A DNA stretch of 64,000 nucleotides from assembly GCA_964057225.1 (NCBI GenBank), contig OZ059895.1:20656688-20720687 (forward strand). The letters run 5' to 3'. Positions 27,018 through 40,355 of this stretch are shown piece after piece (the first letter of the stretch is position 1; the number at the start of each line of letters is the position of its first letter). The notes under the pieces are model-generated. The model saw nothing but the letters and a program-made list of their open reading frames with translations, was not told where the DNA came from and ran no database searches. The stretch comes from Auanema rhodensis (Eukaryota > Nematoda > Chromadorea > Rhabditida > Rhabditidae). A program made the translations under genes and the position numbers.

Positions 27018-30000
27018 AGAATTAATTTTTTCGTTGAATAACAATGTCCATCGTCTTCGCCTTGAAAAACGGAATCTAAAAACATCTACTTTTCGCTAAA
27101 TTATTTTGAAATTTTTCGAAAAAATTTTTGTCAAAATGTTTTTGGAAGCAATGTTGAGTGTACATGGAAACTCAACATACACTAATGCATCATTTTTCAA
27201 ACGATCATAACTAATTTTTGTATTAAGCGTTTCTCAATGTAGTATAGTGAATTCGATGCGGATTTTTAAGCTGCGTCGATCTGTGTTATCAGATTTGCGC
27301 TAGCTTAAAAATGCACCGAGATATCAACTGATATAAGTTCACACTTATATCCTCGATTTTCACCCTGAAGAATTAATTTTTTCGTTGAATAACAATGTCC
27401 ATCGTCTTCGCCTTGAAAAAAGGAATCTAAAAACATCTACTTTTTGCTAAATTATTTTGAAATTTTTCGAAAAAATTTTTGTCAAAATGTTTTTGGAAGC
27501 AATGTTGAGTGTACATGGAAACTCAACATACACTAATGCATCATTTTTCGAACGATCATAACTAATTTTTGTATTAAGCGTTTCTCAATGTAGTATAGTG
27601 CATTCGATGCGGATTTTTAAGCTGCGTCGATCTGTGTTATCAGATTTGCGCTAGCTTAAAAATGCACCGAGATATCAACTGATATAAGTGCACACTTATA
27701 TCCTCGATTTTCACCCTGAAGAATTAATTTTTTCGTTGAATAACAATGTCCATCGTCTTCGCCTTGAAAAAAGGAATCTAAAAACATCTACTTTTTGCTA
27801 AATTATTTTGAAATTTTTCGAAAAAATTTTTGTCAAAATGTTTTTGGAAGCAATGTTGAGTGTACATGGAAACTCAACATACACTAATGCATCATTTTTC
27901 AAACGATCATAACTAATTTTTGTATTAAGCGTTTCTCAATGTAGTATAGTGCATTCGATGCGGATTTTTAAGTTGCGTCGATCTGTGTTATCAGATTTGC
28001 GCTAGCTTAAAAATGCACCGAGATATCAACTGATATAAGTTTACACATATATCCTCGATTTTCACCCTGAAGAATTAATTTTTTCGTTGAATAACAATGT
28101 CCATCGTCTTCGCCTTGAAAAAAGGAATCTAAAAACATCTACTTTTTGCTAAATTATTTTGAAATTTTTCGAAAAAATTTTTGTCAAAATTTTTTTGGAA
28201 GCAATGTTGAGTGTACATGGAAACTCAACATACACTAATGCATCATTTTTCGAACGATCATAACTAATTTTTGTATTAAGCGTTTCTCAATGTAGTATAG
28301 TGCATTCGATGCGGATTTTTAAGCTGCGTCGATCTGTGTTATCAGATTTGCGCTAGCTTAAAAATGCACCGAGATATCAACTGATATAAGTTCACACTTA
28401 TATCCTCGATTTTCACCCTGAAGAATTAATTTTTTCGTTGAATAACATCGTCCATCGTCTTCGCCTTGAAAAAAGGAATCTAAAAACATCTACTTTTTGC
28501 TAAATTATTTTGAAATTTTTCGAAAAAATTTTTGTCAAAATGTTTTTGGAAGCAATGTTGAGTGTACATGGAAACTCAACATACACTAATGCATCATTTT
28601 TCAAACGATCATAACTAATTTTTGTATTAAGTGTTTCTCAATGTAGTATAGTGCATTCGATGCGGATTTTTAAGCTGCGTCGATCTGTGTTATCAGATTT
28701 GCGCTAGCTTAAAAATGCACCGAGATATCAACTGATATAAGTTCACACTTATATCCTCGATTTTCACCCTGAAGAATTAATTTTTTCGTTGAATAACAAT
28801 GTCAATCGTCTTCGCCTTGAAAAAAGGAATCTAAAAACATCTACTTTTTGCTAAATTATTTTGAAATTTTTCGAAAAAATTTTTGTCAAAATGTTTTTGG
28901 AAGCAATGTTGAGTGTACATGAAAACTCAACATACACTAATGCATCATTTTTCAAACGATCATAACTAATTTTTGTATTAAGCGTTTCTCAATGTAGTAT
29001 AGTGCATTCGATGCGGATTTTTAAGCTGCGTCGATCTGTGTTATCAGATTTGCGCTAGCTTAAAAATGCACCGAGATATCAACTGATATAAGTTCACACT
29101 TATATCCTCGATTTTCACCCTGAAGAATTAATTTTTTCGTTGAATAACAATGTCCATCGTCTTCGCCTTGAAAAAAGGAATCTAAAAACATCTACTTTTT
29201 GCTAAATTATTTTGAAATTTTTCGAAAAAATTTTTGTCAAAATGTTTTTGGAAGCAATGTTGAGTGTACATGGAAACTCAACATACACTAATGCATCATT
29301 TTTCAAACGATCATAACTAATTTTTGTATTAAGCGTTTCTCAATGTAGTATAGTGCATTCGATGCGGATTTTTAAGCTGCGTCGATCTGTGTTATCAGAT
29401 TTGCGCTAGCTTAAAAATGCACCGAGATATCAACTGATATATGTTTACACTTATATCCTCGATTTTCACCCTGAAGAATTAATTTTTTCGTTGAATAACA
29501 ATGTCCATCGTCTTCGCCTTGAAAAAAGGAATCTAAAAACATCTACTTTTTGCTAAATTATTTTGAAATTTTTCGAAAAAATTTTTGTCAAAATTTTTTT
29601 GGAAGCAATGTTGAGTGTACATGGAAACTCAACATACACTAATGCATCATTTTTCGAACGATCATAACTAATTTTTGTATTAAGCGTTTCTCAATGTAGT
29701 ATAGTGCATTCGATGCGGATTTTTAAGCTGCGTCGATCTGTGTTATCAGATTTGCGCTAGCTTAAAAATGCACCGAGATATCAACTGATATAAGTTCACA
29801 CTTATATCCTCGATTTTCACCCTGAAGAATTAATTTTTTCGTTGAATAACATCGTCCATCGTCTTCGCCTTGAAAAAAGGAATCTAAAAACATCTACTTT
29901 TTGCTAAATTATTTTGAAATTTTTCGAAAAAATTTTTGTCAAAATGTTTTTGGAAGCAATGTTGAGTGTACATGGAAACTCAACATACACTAATGCATCA

Positions 30001-32282
30001 TTTTTCAAACGATCATAACTAATTTTTGTATTAAGTGTTTCTCAATGTAGTATAGTGCATTCGATGCGGATTTTTAAGCTGCGTCGATTCGTGTTATCAG
30101 ATTTGCGCTAGCTTAAAAATGCACCGAGATATCAACTGATATAAGTTCACACTTATATCCTCGATTTTCACCCTGAAGAATTAATTTTTTCGTTGAATAA
30201 CAATGTCCATCGTCTTCGCCTTGAAAAAAGGAATCTAAAAACATCTACTTTTTGCTAAATTATTTTGAAATTTTTCGAAAAAATTTTTGTCAAAATGTTT
30301 TTGGAAGCAATGTTGAGTGTACATGAAAACTCAACATACACTAATGCATCATTTTTCAAACGATCATAACTAATTTTTGTATTAAGCGTTTCTCAATGTA
30401 GTATAGTGCATTCGATGCGGATTTTTAAGCTGCGTCGATCTGTGTTATCAGATTTGCGCTAGCTTAAAAATGCACCGAGATATCAACTGATATAAGTTTA
30501 CACTTATATCCTCGATTTTCACCCTGAAGAATTAATTTTTTCGTTGAATAACAATGTCCATCGTCTTCGCCTTGAAAAAAGGAATCTAAAAACATCTACT
30601 TTTTGCTAAATTATTTTGAAATTTTTCGAAAAAATTTTTGTCAAAATGTTTTTGGAAGCAATGTTGAGTGTACATGGAAACTCAACATACACTAATGCAT
30701 CATTTTTCAAACGATCATAACTAATTTTTGTATTAAGTGTTTCTCAATGTAGTATAGTGCATTCGATGCGGATTTTTAAGCTGCGTCGATCTGTGTTATC
30801 AGATTTGCGCTAGCTTAAAAATGCACCGAGATATCAACTGATATAAGTTCACACTTATATCCTCGATTTTCACCCTGAAGAATTAATTTTTTCGTTGAAT
30901 AACAATGTCCATCGTCTTCGCCTTGAAAAAAGGAATCTAAAAACATCTACTTTTCGCTAAATTATTTTCAAATTTTTCGAAAAAATTTTTGTCAAAATGT
31001 TTTTGGAAGCAATGTTGAGTGTACATGGAAACTCAACATACACTAATGCATCATTTTTCAAACGATCATAACTAATTTTTGTATTAAGCGTTTCTCAATG
31101 TAGTATAGTGCATTCGATGCGGATTTTTAAGCTGCGTCGATCTGTGTTATCAGATTTGCGCTAGCTTAAAAATGCACCGAGATATCAACTGATATAAGTT
31201 CACACTTATATCCTCGATTTTCACCCTGAAGAATTAATTTTTTCGTTGAATAACAATGTCCATCGTCTTTGCCTTGAAAAAAGGAATCTAAAAACATCTA
31301 CTTTTTGCTAAATTATTCTGAAATTTTTCGAAAAAATTTTTGTCAAAATGTTTTTGGAAGCAATGTTGAGTGTACATGGTAACTCAACATACACTAATGC
31401 ATCATTTTTCAAACGATCATAACTAATTTTTGTATTAAGCGTTTCTCAATGTAGTATAGTGCATTCGATGCGGATTTTTAAGCTGCGTCGATCTGTGTTA
31501 TCAGATTTGCGCTAGCTTAAAAATGCACCGAGATATCAACTGATATAAGTTCACACTTATATCCTCGATTTTCACCCTGAAGAATTAATTTTTTCGTTGA
31601 ATAACATTGTCCATCGTCTTTGCCTTGAAAAAAAAAATCTGAAAACATCTACTTTTTGCTAAATTATTTTGAAATTTTTCGAAAAAATTTTTGTCAAAAT
31701 GTTTTTGGAAGCAATGTTGAGTGTACATGGAAACTCAACATACACTAATGCATCATTTTTCAAACGATCATAACTAATTTTTGTATTAAGCGTTTCTCAA
31801 TGTAGTATAGTGCATTCGATGCGGATTTTTAAGCTGCGTCGATCTGTGTTATCAGATTTGCGCTAGCTTAAAAATGCACCGAGATATCAACTGATATAAG
31901 TTCACACTTATATCCTCGATTTTCACCCTGAAGAATTAATTTTTTCGTTGAATAACAATGTTCATCGTCTTCGCCTTGAAAAAAGGAATCTAAAAACATC
32001 TACTTTTCGCTAAATTATTTTGAAATTTTTCGAAAAAATTTTTGTCAAAATGTTTTTGGAAGCAATGTTGAGTGTACATGGAAACTCAACATACACTAAT
32101 GCATCATTTTTCAAACGATCATAACTAATTTTTGTATTAAGCGTTTCTCAATGTAGTATAGTGCATTCGATGCGGATTTTTAAGCTGCGTCGATCTGTGT
32201 TATCAGATTTGCGCTAGCTTAAAAATGCACCGAGATATCAACTGATATAAGTTCACACTTATATCCTCGATTTTCACCCTGA
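27018..32282. repeat. S1 15-monomer block, left copy of a duplication 7020 bp apart
   Basis: Bases 27018-32282 match 34038-39302 at an offset of exactly 7020 bp (20 x 351). Shared private variants include GAATTC at 27249, AAGTGCACAC near 27687, AAGTTGCGTC near 27970, AATTTTTTTGG near 28188, TGTCAATCG near 28800, ATGAAAACTC near 28919, ATGTTTACAC near 29442 and ATGGTAACTC near 31376. I noticed roughly 15-20 mismatches, for example 27070, 28047, 30088-30089 and 32164, which implies well over 99% identity. A 4-monomer sub-repeat lies inside: AAATTTTTTT at 28187 and 29591, 1404 bp apart. Confidence 0.85.
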
Positions 32283-34037
32283 AGAATTAATTTTTTCGTT
32301 GAATAACAATGTCCATCGTCTTTGCCTTGAAAAAAGGAATCTAAAAACATCTACTTTTTGCTAAATTATTCTGAAATTTTTCGAAAAAATTTTTGTCAAA
32401 ATGTTTTTGGAAGCAATGTTGAGTGTACATGGTAACTCAACATACACTAATGCATCATTTTTCAAACGATCATAACTAATTTTTGTATTAAGCGTTTCTC
32501 AATGTAGTATAGTGCATTCGATGCGGATTTTTAAGCTGCGTCGATCTGTGTTATCAGATTTGCGCTAGCTTAAAAATGCACCGAGATATCAACTGATATA
32601 AGTTCACACTTATATCCTCGATTTTCACCCTGAAGAATTAATTTTTTCGTTGAATAACATTGTCCATCGTCTTTGCCTTGAAAAAAAAAATCTGAAAACA
32701 TCTACTTTTTGCTAAATTATTTTGAAATTTTTCGAAAAAATTTTTGTCAAAATGTTTTTGGAAGCAATGTTGAGTGTACATGGAAACTCAACATACACTA
32801 ATGCATCATTTTTCAAACGATCATAACTAATTTTTGTATTGAGCGTTTCTCAATGTAGTATAGTGCATTCGATGCGGATTTTTAAGCTGCGTCGATCTGT
32901 GTTATCAGATTTGCGCTAGCTTAAAAATGCACCGAGATATCAACTGATATAAGTTCACACTTATATCCTCGATTTTCACCCTGAAGAATTAATTTTTTCG
33001 TTGAATAACAATGTCCATCGTCTTCGCCTTGAAAAAAGGAATCTAAAAACATCTACTTTTCGCTAAATTATTTTGAAATTTTTCGAAAAAATTTTTGTCA
33101 AAATGTTTTTGGAAGCAATGTTGAGTGTACATGGAAACTCAACATACACTAATGCATCATTTTTCAAACGATCATAACTAATTTTTGTATTAAGCGTTTC
33201 TCAATGTAGTATAGTGCATTCGATGCGGATTTTTAAGCTGCGTCGATCTGTGTTATCAGATTTGCGCTAGCTTAAAAATGCACCGAGATATCAACTGATA
33301 TAAGTTCACACTTATATCCTCGATTTTCACCCTGAAGAATTAATTTTTTCGTTGAATAACAATGTCCATCGTCTTTGCCTTGAAAAAAGGAATCTAAAAA
33401 CATCTACTTTTTGCTAAATTATTCTGAAATTTTTCGAAAAAATTTTTGTCAAAATGTTTTTGGAAGCAATGTTGAGTGTACATGGTAACTCAACATACAC
33501 TAATGCATCATTTTTCAAACGATCATAACTAATTTTTGTATTAAGCGTTTCTCAATGTAGTATAAAGCATTCGATGCGGATTTTTAAGCTGCGTCGATCT
33601 GTGTTATCAGATTTGCGCTAGCTTAAAAATGCACCGAGATATCAACTGATATAAGTTCACACTTATATCCTCGATTTTCACCCTGAAGAATTAATTTTTT
33701 CGTTGAATAACATTGTCCATCGTCTTTGCCTTGAAAAAAAAAATCTGAAAACATCTACTTTTTGCTAAATTATTTTGAAATTTTTCGAAAAAATTTTTGT
33801 CAAAATGTTTTTGGAAGCAATGTTGAGTGTACATGGAAACTCAACATACACTAATGCATCATTTTTCAAACGATCATAACTAATTTTTGTATTGAGCGTT
33901 TCTCAATGTAGTATAGTGCATTCGATGCGGATTTTTAAGCTGCGTCGATCTGTGTTATCAGATTTGCGCTAGCTTAAAAATGCACCGAGATATCAACTGA
34001 TATAAGTTCACACTTATATCCTCGATTTTCACCCTGA
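30879..34037. repeat. S1 trimer HOR, three copies of 1053 bp
   Basis: The order of monomers is TTTCGCT type, then TTATTCTGA with ATGGTAACTC, then the A-run type with AAAATCTGAA. It repeats at 30879-31931, 31932-32984 and 32985-34037. The third monomer has ATTAAGCG in the first copy and ATTGAGCG in the other two. The first trimer also belongs to the 7020-bp-spaced block, so extra trimers appear to have been inserted before or after that larger duplication. GTATAAAGC near 33562 is a private change. Confidence 0.85.
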
Positions 34038-37000
34038 AGAATTAATTTTTTCGTTGAATAACAATGTCCATCGTCTTCGCCTTGAAAAAAGGAATCTAAA
34101 AACATCTACTTTTCGCTAAATTATTTTGAAATTTTTCGAAAAAATTTTTGTCAAAATGTTTTTGGAAGCAATGTTGAGTGTACATGGAAACTCAACATAC
34201 ACTAATGCATCATTTTTCAAACGATCATAACTAATTTTTGTATTAAGCGTTTCTCAATGTAGTATAGTGAATTCGATGCGGATTTTTAAGCTGCGTCGAT
34301 CTGTGTTATCAGATTTGCGCTAGCTTAAAAATGCACCGAGATATCCACTGATATAAGTTCACACTTATATCCTCGATTTTCACCCTGAAGAATTAATTTT
34401 TTCGTTGAATAACAATGTCCATCGTCTTCGCCTTGAAAAAAGGAATCTAAAAACATCTACTTTTTGCTAAATTATTTTGAAATTTTTCGAAAAAATTTTT
34501 GTCAAAATGTTTTTGGAAGCAATGTTGAGTGTACATGGAAACTCAACATACACTAATGCATCATTTTTCGAACGATCATAACTAATTTTTGTATTAAGCG
34601 TTTCTCAATGTAGTATAGTGCATTCGATGCGGATTTTTAAGCTGCGTCGATCTGTGTTATCAGATTTGCGCTAGCTTAAAAATGCACCGAGATATCAACT
34701 GATATAAGTGCACACTTATATCCTCGATTTTCACCCTGAAGAATTAATTTTTTCGTTGAATAACAATGTCCATCGTCTTCGCCTTGAAAAAAGGAATCTA
34801 AAAACATCTACTTTTTGCTAAATTATTTTGAAATTTTTCGAAAAAATTTTTGTCAAAATGTTTTTGGAAGCAATGTTGAGTGTACATGGAAACTCAACAT
34901 ACACTAATGCATCATTTTTCAAACGATCATAACTAATTTTTGTATTAAGCGTTTCTCAATGTAGTATAGTGCATTCGATGCGGATTTTTAAGTTGCGTCG
35001 ATCTGTGTTATCAGATTTGCGCTAGCTTAAAAATGCACCGAGATATCAACTGATATAAGTTTACACTTATATCCTCGATTTTCACCCTGAAGAATTAATT
35101 TTTTCGTTGAATAACAATGTCCATCGTCTTCGCCTTGAAAAAAGGAATCTAAAAACATCTACTTTTTGCTAAATTATTTTGAAATTTTTCGAAAAAATTT
35201 TTGTCAAAATTTTTTTGGAAGCAATGTTGAGTGTACATGGAAACTCAACATACACTAATGCATCATTTTTCGAACGATCATAACTAATTTTTGTATTAAG
35301 CGTTTCTCAATGTAGTATAGTGCATTCGATGCGGATTTTTAAGCTGCGTCGATCTGTGTTATCAGATTTGCGCTAGCTTAAAAATGCACCGAGATATCAA
35401 CTGATATAAGGTCACACTTATATCCTCGATTTTCACCCTGAAGAATTAATTTTTTCGTTGAATAACATCGTCCATCGTCTTCGCCTTGAAAAAAGGAATC
35501 TAAAAACATCTACTTTTTGCTAAATTATTTTGAAATTTTTCGAAAAAATTTTTGTCAAAATGTTTTTGGAAGCAATGTTGAGTGTACATGGAAACTCAAC
35601 ATACACTAATGCATCATTTTTCAAACGATCATAACTAATTTTTGTATTAAGTGTTTCTCAATGTAGTATAGTGCATTCGATGCGGATTTTTAAGCTGCGT
35701 CGATCTGTGTTATCAGATTTGCGCTAGCTTAAAAATGCACCGAGATATCAACTGATATAAGTTCACACTTATATCCTCGATTTTCACCCTGAAGAATTAA
35801 TTTTTTCGTTGAATAACAATGTCAATCGTCTTTGCCTTGAAAAAAGGAATCTAAAAACATCTACTTTTTGCTAAATTATTTTGAAATTTTTCGAAAAAAT
35901 TTTTGTCAAAATGTTTTTGGAAGCAATGTTGAGTGTACATGAAAACTCAACATACACTAATGCATCATTTTTCAAACGATCATAACTAATTTTTGTATTA
36001 AGCGTTTCTCAATGTAGTATAGTGCATTCGATGCGGATTTTTAAGCTGCGTCGATCTGTGTTATCAGATTTGCGCTAGCTTAAAAATGCACCGAGATATC
36101 AACTGATATAAGTTCACACTTATATCCTCGATTTTCACCCTGAAGAATTAATTTTTTCGTTGAATAACAATGTCCATCGTCTTCGCCTTGAAAAAAGGAA
36201 TCTAAAAACATCTACTTTTTGCTAAATTATTTTGAAATTTTTCGAAAAAATTTTTGTCAAAATGTTTTTGGAAGCAATGTTGAGTGTACATGGAAACTCA
36301 ACATACACTAATGCATCATTTTTCAAACGATCATAACTAATTTTTGTATTAAGCGTTTCTCAATGTAGTATAGTGCATTCGATGCGGATTTTTAAGCTGC
36401 GTCGATCTGTGTTATCAGATTTGCGCTAGCTTAAAAATGCACCGAGATATCAACTGATATATGTTTACACTTATATCCTCGATTTTCACCCTGAAGAATT
36501 AATTTTTTCGTTGAATAACAATGTCCATCGTCTTCGCCTTGAAAAAAGGAATCTAAAAACATCTACTTTTTGCTAAATTATTTTGAAATTTTTCGAAAAA
36601 ATTTTTGTCAAAATTTTTTTGGAAGCAATGTTGAGTGTACATGGAAACTCAACATACACTAATGCATCATTTTTCGAACGATCATAACTAATTTTTGTAT
36701 TAAGCGTTTCTCAATGTAGTATAGTGCATTCGATGCGGATTTTTAAGCTGCGTCGATCTGTGTTATCAGATTTGCGCTAGCTTAAAAATGCACCGAGATA
36801 TCAACTGATATAAGTTCACACTTATATCCTCGATTTTCACCCTGAAGAATTAATTTTTTCGTTGAATAACATCGTCCATCGTCTTCGCCTTGAAAAAAGG
36901 AATCTAAAAACATCTACTTTTTGCTAAATTATTTTGAAATTTTTCGAAAAAATTTTTGTCAAAATGTTTTTGGAAGCAATGTTGAGTGTACATGGAAACT

Positions 37001-39302
37001 CAACATACACTAATGCATCATTTTTCAAACGATCATAACTAATTTTTGTATTAAGTGTTTCTCAATGTAGTATAGTGCATTCGATGCGGATTTTTAAGCT
37101 GCGTCGATCTGTGTTATCAGATTTGCGCTAGCTTAAAAATGCACCGAGATATCAACTGATATAAGTTCTTACTTATATCCTCGATTTTCACCCTGAAGAA
37201 TTAATTTTTTCGTTGAATAACAATGTCCATCGTCTTCGCCTTGAAAAAAGGAATCTAAAAACATCTACTTTTTGCTAAATTATTTTGAAATTTTTCGAAA
37301 AAATTTTTGTCAAAATGTTTTTGGAAGCAATGTTGAGTGTACATGAAAACTCAACATACACTAATGCATCATTTTTCAAACGATCATAACTAATTTTTGT
37401 ATTAAGCGTTTCTCAATGTAGTATAGTGCATTCGATGCGGATTTTTAAGCTGCGTCGATCTGTGTTATCAGATTTGCGCTAGCTTAAAAATGCACCGAGA
37501 TATCAACTGATATAAGTTTACACTTATATCCTCGATTTTCACCCTGAAGAATTAATTTTTTCGTTGAATAACAATGTCCATCGTCTTCGCCTTGAAAAAA
37601 GGAATCTAAAAACATCTACTTTTTGCTAAATTATTTTGAAATTTTTCGAAAAAATTTTTGTCAAAATGTTTTTGGAAGCAATGTTGAGTGTACATGGAAA
37701 CTCAACATACACTAATGCATCATTTTTCAAACGATCATAACTAATTTTTGTATTAAGCGTTTCTCAATGTAGTATAGTGCATTCGATGCGGATTTTTAAG
37801 CTGCGTCGATCTGTGTTATCAGATTTGCGCTAGCTTAAAAATGCACCGAGATATCAACTGATATAAGTTCACACTTATATCCTCGATTTTCACCCTGAAG
37901 AATTAATTTTTTCGTTGAATAACAATGTCCATCGTCTTCGCCTTGAAAAAAGGAATCTAAAAACATCTACTTTTCGCTAAATTATTTTGAAATTTTTCGA
38001 AAAAATTTTTGTCAAAATGTTTTTGGAAGCAATGTTGAGTGTACATGGAAACTCAACATACACTAATGCATCATTTTTCAAACGATCATAACTAATTTTT
38101 GTATTAAGCGTTTCTCAATGTAGTATAGTGCATTCGATGCGGATTTTTAAGCTGCGTCGATCTGTGTTATCAGATTTGCGCTAGCTTAAAAATGCACCGA
38201 GATATCAACTGATATAAGTTCACACTTATATCCTCGATTTTCACCCTGAAGAATTAATTTTTTCGTTGAATAACAATGTCCATCGTCTTTGCCTTGAAAA
38301 AAGGAATCTCAAAACATCTACTTTTTGCTAAATTATTCTGAAATTTTTCGAAAAAATTTTTGTCAAAATGTTTTTGGAAGCAATGTTGAGTGTACATGGT
38401 AACTCAACATACACTAATGCATCATTTTTCAAACGATCATAACTAATTTTTGTATTAAGCGTTTCTCAATGTAGTATAGTGCATTCGATGCGGATTTTTA
38501 AGCTGCGTCGATCTGTGTTATCAGATTTGCGCTAGCTTAAAAATGCACCGAGATATCAACTGATATAAGTTCACACTTATATCCTCGATTTTCACCCTGA
38601 AGAATTAATTTTTTCGTTGAATAACATTGTCCATCGTCTTTGCCTTGAAAAAAAAAATCTGAAAACATCTACTTTTTGCTAAATTATTTTGAAATTTTTC
38701 GAAAAAATTTTTGTCAAAATGTTTTTGGAAGCAATGTTGAGTGTACATGGAAACTCAACATACACTAATGCATCATTTTTCAAACGATCATAACTAATTT
38801 TTGTATTGAGCGTTTCTCAATGTAGTATAGTGCATTCGATGCGGATTTTTAAGCTGCGTCGATCTGTGTTATCAGATTTGCGCTAGCTTAAAAATGCACC
38901 GAGATATCAACTGATATAAGTTCACACTTATATCCTCGATTTTCACCCTGAAGAATTAATTTTTTCGTTGAATAACAATGTCCATCGTCTTCGCCTTGAA
39001 AAAAGGAATCTAAAAACATCTACTTTTCGCTAAATTATTTTGAAATTTTTCGAAAAAATTTTTGTCAAAATGTTTTTGGAAGCAATGTTGAGTGTACATG
39101 GAAACTCAACATACACTAATGCATCATTTTTCAAACGATCATAACTAATTTTTGTATTAAGCGTTTCTCAATGTAGTATAGTGAATTCGATGCGGATTTT
39201 TAAGCTGCGTCGATCTGTGTTATCCGATTTGCGCTAGCTTAAAAATGCACCGAGATATCAACTGATATAAGTTCACACTTATATCCTCGATTTTCACCCT
39301 GA
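34038..39302. repeat. S1 15-monomer block, right copy of the 7020-bp duplication
   Basis: This is the counterpart of 27018-32282. Private changes here include ATATCCACTG near 34343, AAGGTCAC near 35409, TTCTTACTT near 37167 and GGAATCTCAAAA near 38307. The last of these recurs near 39710, 43220 and 43923, so it was passed to later monomers. The internal 4-monomer repeat is retained: AAATTTTTTT at 35207 and 36611, 1404 bp apart. Similarity to the left copy fails after about 39300, where an A-run monomer replaces the ATGGTAACTC type. Confidence 0.85.
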
Positions 39303-40355
39303 AGAATTAATTTTTTCGTTGAATAACATTGTCCATCGTCTTTGCCTTGAAAAAAAAAATCTGAAAACATCTACTTTTTGCTAAATTATTTTGAAATTTT
39401 TCGAAAAAATTTTTGTCAAAATGTTTTTGGAAGCAATGTTGAGTGTACATGGAAACTCAACATACACTAATGCATCATTTTTCAAACGATCATAACTAAT
39501 TTTTGTATTAAGCGTTTCTCAATGTAGTATAGTGCATTCGATGCGGATTTTTAAGCTGCGTCGATCTGTGTTATCAGATTTGCGCTAGCTTAAAAATGCA
39601 CCGAGATATCAACTGATATAAGTTCACACTTATATCCTCGATTTTCACCCTGAAGAATTAATTTTTTCGTTGAATAACAATGTCCATCGTCTTTGCCTTG
39701 AAAAAAGGAATCTCAAAACATCTACTTTTTGCTAAATTATTCTGAAATTTTTCGAAAAAATTTTTGTCAAAATGTTTTTGGAAGCAATGTTGAGTGTACA
39801 TGGTAACTCAACATACACTAATGCATCATTTTTCAAACGATCATAACTAATTTTTGTATTAAGCGTTTCTCAATGTAGTATAGTGCATTCGATGCGGATT
39901 TTTAAGCTGCGTCGATCTGTGTTATCAGATTTGCGCTAGCTTAAAAATGCACCGAGATATCAACTGATATAAGTTCACACTTATATCCTCGATTTTCACC
40001 CTGAAGAATTAATTTTTTCGTTGAATAACATTGTCCATCGTCTTTGCCTTGAAAAAAAAAATCTGAAAACATCTACTTTTTGCTAAATTATTTTGAAATT
40101 TTTCGAAAAAATTTTTGTCAAAATGTTTTTGGAAGCAATGTTGAGTGTACATGGAAACTCAACATACACTAATGCATCATTTTTCAAACGATCATAACTA
40201 ATTTTTGTATTGAGCGTTTCTCAATGTAGTATAGTGCATTCGATGCGGATTTTTAAGCTGCGTCGATCTGTGTTATCAGATTTGCGCTAGCTTAAAAATG
40301 CACCGAGATATCAACTGATATAAGTTCACACTTATATCCTCGATTTTCACCCTGA

